Of a DNA stretch of 64,000 nt, positions 10,801 to 25,059 are shown one piece after another. A program made the translations under genes and the position numbers. Each line of letters begins with the position of its first letter. The stretch's first letter is position 1. This DNA is from Sympetrum striolatum. Its lineage: Eukaryota; Arthropoda; Insecta; Odonata; Libellulidae. Location: assembly GCA_947579665.1 (NCBI GenBank), contig OX388349.1, positions 72,234,841 to 72,298,840 of the forward strand. The letters are read 5' to 3'. The notes beneath the pieces are model-generated. The model saw only the letters and a program-made list of their open reading frames with translations, was not told the DNA's origin and did not search any database.

Positions 10801-13059
10801 TTAATACTATTCCATTATTCATGCGATCGGAGAATTTTTTCACGCCCAAATTCTAATGGAAGATCAACTTCACTCTTGACAACCTAAAGAATAGAAGAAG
10901 CCGACGACGACCATTAGAAAGAATAATGTTTCTGGGGATGAGAAAGTCGTAAGAAAGAGGAGTTGACTAAAGGAAGTTGGATAAGTATCGGACGAGACTA
11001 ATTGGAAAATCATGGAAGAATCGAGCAACACAAAGAAGACGATTAATGAAAGCGGGTTCGGCAATTTCAGAGGACCTAAAAATGGCAAAAAAAGAAGGAG
11101 ATGAATTGAAATTCATCGTCTGATAGCCGCTTATTCGTAAATACGATCTTGAAACGGCTATTCTTAGCCGTGATTCATCGCACAGATATAAAAGCTGCAG
11201 ATTTATACCTCTCTTTCTTCAAAAATAACCCCACAAATTGATAGTGAATTGGTATTGGAGCGTTGATTCTTAGAAGTGGCTATCGGTCAGTGACTACTCA
11301 AGTTGATTCAGCATTCGAGGCAAAGATATAAAATTAAACATAAGGCTGCTTCTCTTCGACGAATCAAAGTGTTCCATGATGCACTATTGAGCGAATCTTT
11401 TACGGCAAATACTACTTTCAGAAGTCAAATTATCTATTCCTCTGGCAGAGATGATAAAAATGTACACCATTATCACTCTTGAATAAACCTCGTCAGACTT
11501 TGAGCAGGTAAAATTCATAAAAGTTAAGAGATTAAATGGTGAATAGAGCTTCCAAAGTTAGGCACATTTTTCTGAATATAACTGAGATATTTAGGATAGA
11601 AAGAAATCTTAAATCTAATAAAGTTGTGACTCATTGGAAAAACGCTAAGTAATTCAAGAGTGAAATTCTCCAAGAACATTTATTGAAAAAAAGACTGACA
11701 GCTTCCATCAGCTGGATATCATTAAATTTCTTTCTTTGATTTTCAACCAGCGTATATACTCAAGGACCTTGCACCCACACAGAAAACAGTTGAGGAATAC
11801 ATCCTCAACAAGATTTCAATTCATTAACCTAATCTCGAGCCCAATCTCCACAAAAAATAACTCCTCGGAAATGCTCCAACCATTTCATTTGCGTCAAAAT
11901 CAAGTGACGTAAGTATTATTTCAGAAGTTTAACCTTCAATGCCGTTGAGTGATGACCGAGGCGCTATCAGTCATAATAACCGAATGCAAATCTTGAGCCA
12001 GAGTTTCCGTGAGCTGGAAACGAGCCAATCGATAGACAGGTTTTGGAAGCGTTCTAATCCAATGACTATCTTAAGGAAAGCAATCCCAGACACAACGCGG
12101 TCGTTCTTGGGATAAATGACCTCGATTATGCCGAAATCGCTCTCCACGTCGGTCACGCCATGAATCAACTAACACATAATCTATAATGACAGAGCTTTCG
12201 CTGGAAAGTATCCAGCGATTCTATGAGCCGCTGAATAAAAATGAACGACTTTCGGTTCTGGGCTACAAATTTACTTTCTCCGAAACTTCCGATGGAAGGG
12301 AAATGTGCAAAATCGAGGATCACGAACGTCTAAGATTACTCCGGCAATAAACATCAACGAATATTCTTGGAAAAGGATCATTGAGGATACATAACTTCGT
12401 GATTCATGGAGCCGTGATTTTTCACGGATAGAATTTTTATATTGCCTTATTTGATGACTCGGCCTGAATAAAAAAATATTTCAATAAATTTCCGGGATAT
12501 TAACATAAAAATATACTAAGGTAGGAAAAATTTCACACCATTACGTTCTAATGAGTGAAATGCTAAAAAAGCCTAGGCACGCCTGGATGATAGGCAACCC
12601 AATCTACGTGCATCTTAACATACAGCTAAAAGTGCGTTTGCATTTATCAAAAATGCTTTTAGTAAAATTCAGAAGGCTAACAAAATTGAGTCCTCTTTAC
12701 TACAAACCTCAGTACCTGTAATCATCATACGAAACAAATAGATCATTTCGATAATGAAATAACATAAGTATTTTTTCCAGAATTATGTGCGCATTCTTTT
12801 AAAGTGAGGGACAAGAGCCTTACTGAAATCTTGCATAGGAATATAATACATTAATACATTGAAAGTACTGGAGAAAATTGCAGGATCCATGCCATTCAAA
12901 GTATTGAATCAGTTACCAGGAGTTAAGAATTAAAGCTGGATTACTCAATGTTAACAACACTAACTGAATGCACTGAAGCTAATTATAACGCAGGAAAAAG
13001 AATCACGAAATCCCATATAAAGAACGTGTGAAACATGAAAGCCAGAATATTTCAATGTG
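7878..13059. other. Non-coding DNA, AT-rich with GC-richer patches
   Basis: No gene recognised. GC- and CpG-richer patches occur at about 7980-8420 and 9480-9800; the rest is AT-rich. Short open frames in these patches occur on both strands and lack any domain signature. Confidence 0.6.
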
Positions 13060-13420
13060 GCGGATTCTCTTGATTCGCGACGCGTCCTTTCGCAGATCCC
13101 GTCCGCAGATAGAAATAGGCCACGGACATCCCTCTTCATCCACCCTCCCGACCTTCTACATCCATCCCCTTAACCTCCTTCCTTAAATAGAAGAGTAAAT
13201 AAAAACACGAGGGGAAAACCCATCAAGACTGTCCGCTGAGGAGTACGCCCCCGCCTTCGTCGGATCGCGAGAGCTGCGGCTACCGCGAGATTTTCAACTA
13301 ACTTCCCGCACTTCGCGACTGGGCAAGCTGGGAAGTCGTGACCCCTTTGGTATACCGCGAGCCAGTACAGTAGTTGAGCTAAAGCCAGCGAGTAAAGCGA
13401 TTATGCCTAGAGAAAAGGTG
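13060..13420. other. GC/CpG-richer block
   Basis: CpG dinucleotides are frequent here (for example GATTCGCGACGCGTCC and GGATCGCGAGAGCTGCGG) against AT-rich flanks. No open frame of note. It could be an enhancer or promoter; the sequence alone does not say which. Confidence 0.35.
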
Positions 13421-15699
13421 TCTAAAAAATTAATTTATAAATAAGTAGATTAATATTGTATTAGTATGCACTACCTGAAGAAGTTCCCAGTCCCTCCCCA
13501 GTGAAAGGAAAATCAGTTAAGAAGAAGCTAAAAGTAGTTGAGCAATAGTTACGTTATGTTCAGCAATAGAATGTATAGGGCTGTTTTAAATATCTTATTC
13601 TGCTAGGAATAGTTAGCGAAGAGATTCTTTGGTCTATGAATTTCTTTATAGATTTTATTTTTTTGCGAATTTACCTGCCAAATCAATGCGTCTAGCCAAC
13701 TAGAAAATGAGTTGCACTTCTTTGAGTTTTGTTTGCATTGAAAAAGGTTCGTATCGCAGACGGTCCATATACAAACACACAGCCGACTGGTAATATGTAT
13801 CATTAGTTATAATAACAATCCTTTCTTGTGTTGCTAATCCTCGAAGAAGGCGTCCGAACAAAAATGCAAATGGTTGATGAATTGAATTGAAGTAATTGAA
13901 TTTGACCACCACTCAGACGAATGTCAAAACACACTAAAAAAATACACCGAGTGAGAATACAGTTAAGTGGCTTTTAGGTGCATCAGCATCAGTGAAAACA
14001 CAATTCAAAAGGGAGCTAATGGTTTGTGAGCCCATCCTTCAAAAATATCGAAAGGCAGCTCCTTACCCCCATGGAAATAAGTATCTTTATAAGTAATCTT
14101 TTTGGTTAACATATTTATTTAGGATTACAGGTATGAAAAATAATAAACAAAGTTTCCAAACTTCAATACAGAGAACACTAAATCAGCCATAATTTATCAC
14201 CGAATTAGCCGAGAAATATCTAACTATTCGGGATAAATGTTGACAAAAACCAACTGCATATGATATCCCTTGGAGCGCTATAGTACAGAACTTACCGTAA
14301 CTTGAACAAGAGTGACTCCGTGCAGATGATCATTTCATGTCCAAACATTTTCTAATGCAAACGAACAGATGTTCAAACTGGATTCCCAGCCATAACTCAA
14401 TTTTATGGTTTAGAGAAAAAGGCTCTCTATTTCAAGACAAGGACATCGAAGCCATATAAGGAAACTATAACACATCCAAAGACGTCGATGCTACAGTTTT
14501 CAAGGCTGTACGTCTTATAGATGTTGTGTAAACAAAACGGAGAAAAACAGGCAAATCCTTATAAATAGAACGAAATAAGTATCGTTATTCAGAACCTACT
14601 TCTGCTTATAAGACCTATTGTCCGAGACATATACCAGAGACAAGAATTATTCAAATTCAAAGATGCTGTAATCTCATTAACATAAGCACTAGAGACAAAC
14701 GCGGATGATAAAGTAAAATTCTTCTAAGATTTTTCTTAAAAATTTCATAAAATGGCAGTTAATTAGGATTGTCCTGCATTACAAGCATTTAAAAAAATGT
14801 TGAGATGGAAAAACTAATTTAGATCAATTCAAACACATTAATACACCCGAAATGATTTTTTTATAATATCATGCAAGTAACTTTTATAAATATAGGTAGG
14901 ATGTGATATGTAGACTTTCTTTTTCCTATGTTTGATTAATTAACAATCCTTGTCAGTTCTATTACTTTCTCTTAGTGACAATAAATCTTACACGCATCAG
15001 TTCTTTCATAGAAGACCCAAGCATCTGCGACCCGTACTGTGGTAGTGACCTCCTAGGAGCAGCTGCATCAAAGAGATCAAGCTCTTCCACGAAGGACATA
15101 TCCACTCGTTAACTTCATAAAACCATATAAAAGTCTACTCTCCGAAATCGCTTTAATTAGTAAAATAAAATTCGTCTAATGACTGATTCATGTCATTTGT
15201 TATACGTACAAGATTAAAACAAGGAAGAAACATATGCATCAAGTGTAAACTACGACGTAAGCATTTGACCTTCCCTGAATCAGATAGCTGCGCAAACCAA
15301 AACAAATTCAAATCAAACAGAATTTTTCGATGTAATCTATCTACAAATATCAAAATTTCGAACAGAACGCTACAGCAGCTTTTCATATATAAGATTAGCA
15401 TCCCATAAAGAATATTACTCCAAAATCCGTATCTAAATACTTTCTTGCCAATAAAATAATCAACTCTTCCATCTACTCAAGATAATGGCTTTGATATAAT
15501 TATAATAAACCAATTAGACGACCGTTATTTACTTCATGATTAAAATGTATACATTTCATTCGTACAGTTTTTGAAAAGTTCATGGAAATACCCACATTCA
15601 AATAATCTACATTTCTGAAGCACAACGGTCAATGACAATTCAGCGGTTTTACAGAATCTTTTTAAACCTATACACTGCAAATAATAATACCTTCGAAGG
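13421..15699. other. AT-rich non-coding DNA
   Basis: No gene, repeat or conserved motif recognised. A consensus-like minus-strand donor (TTACG/GTAAGT near 14290) has no supportable exon upstream: the phase-compatible frame meets a stop with no later ATG. Confidence 0.6.
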
Positions 15700-16410
15700 A
15701 TTTCGAAAGGGCCCCTACATCTCGGAGGACTTCCAGGACCGCGGAACCTATTTGCATCCCCCTGATATCAATGCAATTCGAAACTTGTAATTTAATCATG
15801 TTAAAATAAAAGGTGTGTTTAAACAACTGCCCTCAATTTCATCAGAATTCAACCGAATCTCCCCACGGAAAGTAGAAACACCCTGCGAGCAATAATTAAT
15901 TAAAGAACCCCATCTGCTTCCTTTAAAACAACCGCACGTCGGATTTAAACCCGGATTAAAACAATCAATCACCCCCACCGCGCAAAACGGTCCGAGAAAG
16001 ATCCTTTTTCCTCCCCAAGGAGTCCGGCTAGACCGATCAATCAACGGCCAACAATAGCCATCGAGAGAAATGGTAAGCACGTGTTTCCCCCACTGCCGCA
16101 TTGAAAAGGGGCGTGGCCGGAAAGAAGGCGATGCCCCGCCCGGTAGTCGAGCGTGGGTCGTCTTGATTGGGGACGCTGTACCTCAGGCACGCGCTCTGGG
16201 AGTGAGTCGTGGGGCGATGGGGTGGGGCGGAGTGGGGGTGAGAGATGCTGCGATAAGCTCGCGAGGGGAAAAAAGCCGCGAACGGGTGTTACCAGAGTCG
16301 CGGGGCCGTACATTGCAAAAGCCATTTAAAACTGCAAGACCCAGGGCCGGTTTTGGAGCGGGGGCGGGTGAGGTCACTTCCTCGGAGTGTAACTCTCAAA
16401 GGGGTGAATA
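15700..16410. promoter_or_regulatory. GC-rich island, candidate regulatory region
   Basis: The core (about 16080-16380) is strongly GC- and CpG-rich and carries several GC-box-like runs (GGGGCGTGGCC, GGGGTGGGGCGGAG, GCGGGGGCGGG). Overlapping open frames on both strands are what GC-rich DNA gives by chance; none shows a known domain. It could be an alternative promoter or a CpG-rich enhancer inside the presumed sd 5' region. Direction of transcription cannot be assigned. Confidence 0.35.
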
Positions 16411-19400
16411 TAATTAAGCGTCGAAAAGTTAAACTAAACTAAAGCATATAAAAATTTAGAGCCACTACTGGAAATTACATTTATAGCATAGGAGATAGAT
16501 TTAAGTAGTTAAGTATTGGTATAGTATATATATTTATCATTTTTCATTCCAATAATCCCAATATTATTTCTTGGTTTTATCATAGTTATTTTGATGACTT
16601 TTATGCGATTAGATTGTAATTTAAAATTGCTTCCACCGCTTCTTTCCAATCCTAGATGAAAATCGTCACAGCAATTTTAACGTATTATTTAATTAACTCT
16701 TAAATCCCAGGCATTGAAACAAATGAATCATGGAGTTGCAGCACAGATACCATAATCATTAATCCACCAATTTTAACGTGCCACTCTTAGTTGCGATACG
16801 TGCATGGAACATGAGAGCTATGAGAAGACAAGGCACGTTCATTAAATTGAGTTTAGTCGTAATAATTAATAAGATTATCTCCAATTATCACTGATAATTT
16901 TATTCCAAATAGAACTGAATGATTACTCCAAAACTTGACTACAATTATTGTAATAGAATGGAGTGAAAAATATTTAGAGATAGAGATACTGCAATATTTA
17001 TTTATTTAAGTCTACGTTGCAACAGTAGAGTTAAATATCGCAATATTCAGTATTGAGAGGCAAATATTCGCGCCGAAAAATGTTGAAATGAGAGTCGAAG
17101 GGGATAAAGTCAACAATGAAGATGACTGTGGCCTCAATCCGGCATCCAAGCTGCTGTGATCGCCGAGAGTTAACTCGATGAATGAAACTCATCCTTGAGA
17201 ACAACGCCCACCGCGAGGATCAAACTGACTTACGACTTCGATAAAAATCCGGGTCGGATTCGACGAATCCCGATTTGTTAAATTACACGCGAGCACGCGA
17301 CCGAGAGTGAATTCAGTCTCATTAAGCCTCCTTTTTAAAATAAATAGGCCTCTCGTCGACGCTATCTATGACGTGCAGAAGTTATGAGAAAATGAGCGAA
17401 AAAATTCTACTTGAGTTACCTTCCTTTTCCGCCATTTATCTTGGCTTAACCCGCGACTTGATTAACCTGAAACTGCCTTGATGTATATGTAGATAATAGT
17501 GTAGGCAATGGAGAAAATTTCCGACACGGTGGAATATTTTTTCCGCTTAGAAATAATTCATTATTTTCAAAATACATTAAGAGCTTTGACATTTCTCATG
17601 ATATCGAATTCTGTGGACTTCTCTAAGCAATGATAATCAAAAGCGACTGTAATATCATCAGTTCGAGGACTGATGGAATCCACACCCCTTCACCATTACC
17701 TGTCTTTACGTTTGAAGAATATTAGGCAAGGAGAAGAGTGTGGAAGTTTTCCATCAATTTGCTCAAATAAAAACTTACAGAATCTAAATTGATGGGAATC
17801 TATTCAATCGTATTGGCTTTTCTACGGTAAAAATCAAACAAGGCAAAATTGCATCTATCTATACATTCAGCCATTACCAACGATATGGCCAAATTAAAAC
17901 ACTGTCTATCAACGAATTAATATAATATCTAAGTTTACTATACGGCGAATTAAAACAAAGGCATCTCTTGTGAGGATAAAACGCCATGTTAAATTGGTCA
18001 CGCTACATTAAACAAATGCTGTTACGATGTTTTACACGTGAGCGTTATCTAGATACGATTAATCAGGTTTAATTTCAAGAAAATAACGTCAAATACACCT
18101 CCATAAAATAAATTTAAGAGAAGAAACATGGCTTTCATAGATTTAGTACCCTTATCTCCTAGCGCACGTAATGGCCTAAGTTTTCTTAGTTTGAGATTTA
18201 TGCTCTTGGTTAAACTGCTAGAATTTTTTCCAACGAAAGAAAAATGACCAGCACATAAAGGTAAGTTCCAAATCACCCAGAGCTTGAGAATTACCATTCA
18301 AAGCTAACGAGCAATTTAGGGCATTATTTTTTATTGTAAGTGATATTTCTATTATTTCCACAAAGGCCCAAAAAACCGCTCAATATAGAAAATAAGATAC
18401 CCATTTCAATGAATTTAAAGATATGTTACGTTATTCCCACAATTATAAAATATATTCATTACTGGCAAACCAAAATTAATCAGGCCTCCTTTATGTAAAC
18501 AATAGTCTAACTTCTTTGCAAAGGAAATAACATGTTATACAGGTACGATATACCGTAAGAAACCTATATCTTAGTGCGCCCCTAAGTTAACCGCCAAAAA
18601 GACAAAATATTTCAATTACTCCTTAATTCATCAATACTGCACCATTCTCCCCTTTCCCCATAACGGCCCTTTTAATTAAAGCACAATCTTCCGCAATGGA
18701 AAAGAACCCCGAGGAAACACCAACCCAGCTCAATCTTAAAACACATAATTCCCCCCAAGTCAGCCTTTTTCTTATCATTCCGAATATTTTGCTTCGCTTT
18801 ATTAATTAATCACGCCGCGTTCCGAACATTCCTTCGTGCGAAATGCCAACGACGGAGAGCGAATAATTGAGGACGAAGTAATGAAACACGGAAAAGGGCC
18901 AAGGGACTAACGAACTCAGACGACGCAAATGATATAGAGATATAAGCGAGGCATATATTAAAACCGCTGTCGCTGGAGGGACTAACAGGATGGGGCGTGG
19001 TGACCTAGAGAAGGGGTTAGACAAGGATGAGAAAGGGGTGACAAATAAGAGTGAGCACGGTCTAGTCATTACCCACGTTTGACAGACGACAGGGGGCGTT
19101 CATGACCACCCACAAGCAGTCTCCCACGGGGGGGTAAGAATAACGGTTATGGCACGAGAAACGAGGGCAGCGAATGACAAACAGACGAATATAAGACTTT
19201 GTTTACACGGAATTTTTCTTCGGGCTAATGCGGTGGTTTAAGAAGCATCGTAAGCGACTAAGAATAGTATTTGCGAAACACAGAGCACAGTTAACAATTT
19301 CGAGGAAATGCAAACCTCAGCATTCAAGGGTGAAAATCTATTTATATATCTATTTTATAATAACCAGGAAAATTAATCATTCATTCAATAAAAGCCAAGA

Positions 19401-21959
19401 CATGTTCAATGAACGGGATGTAATTGAGATGATTGTATCACATATTTAAATTGTAATACTTTCGTTAAAAAACTAATACATGCTGATTGAATATTTTGGT
19501 TTTGATTATATTCAATTGAAACATTATACTCACTATAATCCCTAAAAGACAATAGTAGATAAAAAAAAATTAACGATGATACACCTCTCACCCATAAGTT
19601 AAAACAACAACGGAAGAAGGGACAAGTAAAATACAAAGGCATAGAAGTATGTCAAGTGCAGTGAAGCTACCAGTGAGGAGACCATATCTACAGGAAATGA
19701 TTGCATATAAATTAAGAATGCATCTTTATGAAAATTTTACATTCATTAGCGAAAAAAGTAGCTTACAGGCTATTTAGGACACTTTAACGAAATATCGTTA
19801 TAATATGTAAATTGATATGCAATGAAATAACTAGTAATACTATAATTGGACTACCAACTAAAACCGTAATATATAAATAAAACTATAATACATACATAGA
19901 TAACACAATTTAGTTCACCAATAGAAAGTTTTAGAGAAAAATATGCCTAAGAAACAGAAAAACGACCAATGTTTACCTAATGAGCATTTTACAGGTAACA
20001 GCAAAATTTTCGGGTATGAATTAATTAAATTTAATCAAGATACAGCATAGTGACGTAAAAGTAACAATTGGTAGACTTTAAAATTATAACTTAAATACAC
20101 AACTGTAGGAAGAAATAATCCAAGGTAGGCATAAACGCCGTTAAGTTCATCCGAGAAGCGACCCTAAATTTCTCAACCTCCGGAGGGAATGCAATAAACA
20201 TGAAACGATGCGGAGAGGGGACTTCTCTTGGTACACGCATGAACATCACCCGATTCATACTCTTTCTAGAGATGGCACTCGAGGGACCATCAATCATTGT
20301 TCCGTGGGGAGGAGAGCAACACCCGCTCACTTTCCCTTTCCTCTTGGACGTGGAAGACGCGACTTGGGACACAAAGGGAAGTAAATTGTGCGAGGAGGCG
20401 ACCCTAAACGACGCCGTCTGAACTGTGAGGAAGCCACACAAATATGAAGGTGCTGATTGTTTCCAAGTATTCTGAAATGGGTGGTGATGAGCGACATCTA
20501 GCTGCGGATAAATTATATCTCCGTATCTCAAAAATTTGTTTCAAGTTGATACCGTAAGTTTGAGAAACGAAAGGAACCATCGGAGATCTTTGATGATCAT
20601 TATGATGGGAAAAGGGGGGAAATGAATTTGACGGGTTAGTTAGCGAAAATGAATAGTCTATTAAGTCAGCAACTGAAGGTAGAATAGTCAGTCCTAAAGA
20701 CGGTTAAGACTACTGCAACAGTGACAGGATGATATACTATGTCGGTAAAATATTGAGTCTAAACGCCGCAATCCCTTAACATTAGAGAGAGGGAATGAGG
20801 TCTTTATAGGGCGTGGGAAGAGTGAGGTAACTTCCCCTTACTCTAATTAAAAAATTCATCAAGTTTCAATTTCCCTTTATTTCTTAGTACAATTAATTGA
20901 TTCAATTTTGCTCGAATAATTATACCAAGCGATGAAAATTTTTAACGAAATATTCCACGAAAATATTCTATTGCCCTCCTTGAAACACCTTAATGCAGTT
21001 CTTTATTAAATCTAAGGCAAGCTAAGTCATGACTACTCACGCAAATCACATAACTCTCATTGTTTACTAAATAGGTGCAAGAAAATCCAGCTAAGCTATA
21101 ATCCGTATCAGTGCGAGAGGTTTTTTCAATACTCAATTTCCCTTAGGAGAAATCTTGGCTGACTCAGCCGTAGTGAATCATTATCGTGAAGTCATCGGAG
21201 GAGAAAGAGGGAAAAGAGATGCGAAGGTCTTCCTTTGAATTAGGAATAGAGAACGGATTCAAGAAAGAACACCGCAATAAATTTCCAGCTCGCAGCTCTA
21301 ATAAAATGTAGAAGATACAACGTGTCAACTTAGGACACTGGAGCGATACAATGCGTTCTGTATTGCGGTCCTGAAAATGGGACGTTGAAGTCTGGCTTGT
21401 TTCTCTTAATTTATATTTGGTAGATATTGTCACCAGATATTAAATTATAAACTTTATTAGCACCCAAATGTAATAACTATCATTGTACCAACAGAATGGA
21501 TGCTGCTTCATGCTTCCATACATCCTCATTGGATATGTTCATAGTATTTCATCTTATAGAGAGAAACCAAAACTATGCGAGTGCATTCAACCCAAGCATG
21601 ATTAAATTATCAATTTTTATTGACTTTATCAATAGTTTTTGTGCACAGGATGGATACAAATATGTATCCGAACCATTTTGTGCCTGACTTTTTTTTACTG
21701 AAAGCAACCAAAAGCATTGAATCGGGTTGATATAAGAAGTGGAATGGTTCGCCCTTGCTTTCCTCAGATTTGTTTGTTCGTGGTTTTGTAAACCACTGAG
21801 GTATTATTGATACTGATTTAATTATTTTACTTCATTCTTAATCGAATGCTTTGAAAAGTGTAACGAAAGGTAAGTTGCGCTGTGAGTGGACTTAGTCCAC
21901 TTATATTTTCCTTAGTGCGGAAAACAAAACCAAACTATATCACTCTTTATTTTGTTAAG
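16411..21959. other. Non-coding DNA, AT-rich with GC-richer patches
   Basis: No gene recognised. GC-richer patches lie at about 17090-17350, 18800-19210 and 20140-20420. A minus-strand open frame of 146 codons covers the last one but shows no domain or compositional sign of coding. At 20786-20801 the phrase AGAGAGGGAATGAGGT repeats a segment of the SINE-like element at 21960-22100. Confidence 0.6.
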
Positions 21960-22100
21960 CACACCTCATTCCCTCTCTTTGGTAACTAATGATGGAGGGG
22001 ATGAGAATCAAACCTGCCTCTGACAATGAGATGACAGACAGATGAGTGTTTCCTAGTTAAATCAAGCTAATCCTTCATTCCAGTACATCACGTGCATTAA
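21960..22100 (-). repeat. tRNA-derived SINE-like element
   Basis: On the minus strand an A-box-like GGATTAGCTTGATTTAAC (about 22056-22073) is followed by a B-box-like GGTTTGATTCTC (about 22003-22014). A body then follows containing CATCCCCTCCATC and AGAGAGGGAATGAGGTGTGC. Parts of that body recur at 20786-20801 (opposite orientation), 41290-41395 and 58860-58970, which supports a dispersed family. No acceptor stem pairs, so it is not a functional tRNA gene. Confidence 0.45.
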
Positions 22101-22119
22101 AGCGTAAACAGAAGCGAAT

Positions 22120-22640
22120 ATAGAAGATGAAGGTCCGTCACTACCATAGTGCGGACCTCATGGCACTCGTCAGGAAACGCCTCGAAGCTCGCGGCGAACC
22201 CTCACGATCGCTTCAAGAAACCCCGAGAATCCCGCAAGAAAAAAAACCGGAAACGCGACATTTTTTCGCACTTGCAGATGAGTCAGACGCCGGCTTTCAC
22301 CTCCAGAGGGAAGCCACCCCTTGGACTCGCACCTCCCGACTTCGACAATCTCATCCGTCTCGAAAGACGTCTTCGCGGATCCCATATAAAAAATCTCCCC
22401 TCGCCCTGGGCCGCCGCCAAAGCTACGTAAAAATAGCATCCCGGGGATCCGTATGGAACGGAGGGTCTTTGGACAGCGGCGATTTTTTTGCCACGAAAAC
22501 AAAGGTGACGAGCAGAATATACGAGGTGGGAATGGAAACATTGCGGGAATACGTAAGAAGGATGTACTGCGAGGATATTCGGGGAATTTTTAATATACGC
22601 GTCACCCATGCTGTGCGTGAAGATAATCTGAATTAAGGAT
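22120..22640. other. GC-richer block with a 169-codon open frame, not recognised
   Basis: A plus-strand frame is open from an ATG at 22127 to 22636. The predicted protein is basic and low in hydrophobic residues, with no signal peptide, membrane segment or known motif. Several other frames are open over the same bases, as expected for a GC-rich patch in AT-rich DNA. I regard it as more likely a non-coding, possibly regulatory block than a gene. Confidence 0.3.
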
Positions 22641-25059
22641 ATCAGAGGAAACCATTAAATAATATTCTAACACGAAGATAGAGTTGAGTGAATTAATATT
22701 AAATATAATCAGCCATCTGAATTTTTAAATACTAAACGCACGTCTATATTTAAGACGCAATGAATGTCCAGGCTCTATAGTGAATTGAATATGAGAATCA
22801 CCAACTAAACGCGTACGACTAAAATTTAATCATCAAGCAATATTTGAGGATTGGAGGCCTATTGGAAACTAATTTCTCAAACAATTCTATTTCGATAACG
22901 AACTTACGAGATAACATTCCCCTTCATTTACCTTAGTATGTTAAATCTAAATCTAAATTAAATGTACTCAGATTTATAGTTTTGATATTTTTCAGACTAT
23001 GGCTACTGACCAAACGTCAATGACGTTTGCGATAATTATAATAATTTTCTTTAAACGCATATCAATGCATCCTATCGCCATACTTTTAAAATGTACTTAC
23101 GAAATAATGAACTGTAGCCATAGAGAAGAAATGTGGGAAGAACTTGTCCATAAATCGTTAAACGATGGACTAAAATTATTAAATCTAAAAAATAATTCAA
23201 ACCCTAAAAATCATTGAATAATTGCATTCTAATCCGCAACGAATTAATACATTATGATATGAATGTTATAAATTCCTAAATGAACAAGTATCCATTAAAA
23301 ATGTATGAGAACTCCAAATGTTGATCATCTTCAATAAGTCACTATTGGCTTAGGTAAAGGAATGAATTCAATTTCCAATCCTAATTATGATTGATGGATT
23401 CTAAATAGACAGGTGTACATATCAATAGAAGCAGCCTGAAGACCTGGAAATACTGCTTATCAAAATTTTCAAATAATTTATAGCCAAAAGAACCAGGTAA
23501 AGGAACTTTGGCAAAAAAGGGTAAAATTCTTTACAGCCTTCAAGAGACCTTTCGAGGAAAGAAAACCTCTTGTCGCCTCTTCAATAAATTTTGTAAAAGG
23601 GAATCCGGATGAACATTCCCAACTAAACAAGGCACAGGTTAGAAAGCTTAAAAATAAAGCCCCAAAGGAAATTGGGACAGGCCACAATATCGTCCAAAGC
23701 TTCTCTTGCCACTTAAGATTTGTGCTCACGAGAGATCACGATTCTGTCTGCGATGATTGAGTCATTCCGACATCGAAAGGTAAATCAGCGGACCGTGTCA
23801 GCCCAGCAGGATGTGCAAATCACAAAGTATGAAAGCAATTGAGATGACCGAAAGTTGATAAACGCTGAGAGGTTCAAATGAGTCATGTTGCCCATTAAAC
23901 ATACTCTGATGAATACCGAGTTAAGCTGGGCAGATGAATTGGGTGCAGTCAAATAGAATAGCATTACAATCTTGCTTAAAATATTCAGTTGATTATAGCA
24001 AGAGGAAGATGAAGATAGGCAAAATCATCGTAGTTGTCATATCCAGTAAGGTTTAGGTAAGTAGTTTAGTTGGAGAAGAACTATTAGGTAATAATTTAAA
24101 CGCGAAGAAGTAACGAAAAGAAAATCATGCGAATTACTCTTAAAACTGAAACTCAAAACAATGCTAAAAAATTATCAAAATGATTGAGCTTGATGAATAG
24201 TGTAAACTTACGCTAAAGATAAAATACTTTAAACCAACGTAAAAGAAAATTTAACCAAAAGAAGTCGATGAACAGTACACACTTACGATGGATATGTAAC
24301 AAAATATTTCTTGTTATTTTGACTCTGAATAAATATAACAAACTGTTGTTGCCCTAGAAATTTCCTCTCTTTCGATATTTCCCATATTAATCAGCTACGT
24401 ATGAAACAAGATCACGTTGAAGTAAAGCTCATGAACAGCAAGTGAGAACGCGTGGGATGGAGCTGATCGTACGAGCGAATCCTGAGCATAACTTCCAGAG
24501 CTCTCCATTCATTCATAGAAACAAAAGACCCGACAACAGGAGGCAAACTAATCGCCATCGATGTCGAAATCCGCACGCAACGAAAGAGACAAATCAAAGT
24601 GATAAGCGAGCCAACGGCGGATGGAGTAGAAAACTTGCGCCATTATGTGAGACCACGCCCATGTTCGGAAACAAGGGCACGTGCATGACAATATAAGGGC
24701 CGAGGAGATATTGACGGTGCTCAATGGAGATGAAGGGATAAGGGAGAGATGGAAAGAATGTGGGAGGAGAAAGAAAGGGATGAAATTAAGCAACTGACAT
24801 TCGAGAAGTGAAAATTCAGGATGACAATTCAACAACCAGAGTTGCAACATTTTCGATGGAGACGAGGATTTAAGCGTTGGAGAAAGGAACAACGTAAATG
24901 ACAGATGGAATACTTCTCATAGGTCAAGAGCTACTTCGGGATATTGGGACAAAATAAAGAGCTTACACTGTTATGCACCTCGATTTCATTGCTCACCTCT
25001 CTCGATGAATTGTCATTATTACCATTTTTCTAAAGTTTGATAAAAAATAACATTAGTTT
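22641..25059. other. Non-coding DNA, mostly AT-rich
   Basis: No gene or repeat recognised. A GC-richer patch at about 24440-24720 has short open frames on both strands without recognisable content. Confidence 0.6.

Noticed and set aside
20091..20531. 146-codon minus-strand open frame as an exon
   Set aside because: No domain, no convincing splice sites, and the phrase GCGACCCTAAA repeats within it, suggesting non-coding repeats.
22127..22636. 169-codon plus-strand open frame as a gene
   Set aside because: No recognisable domain, several other frames are open over the same GC-richer bases, and no splice or promoter support.
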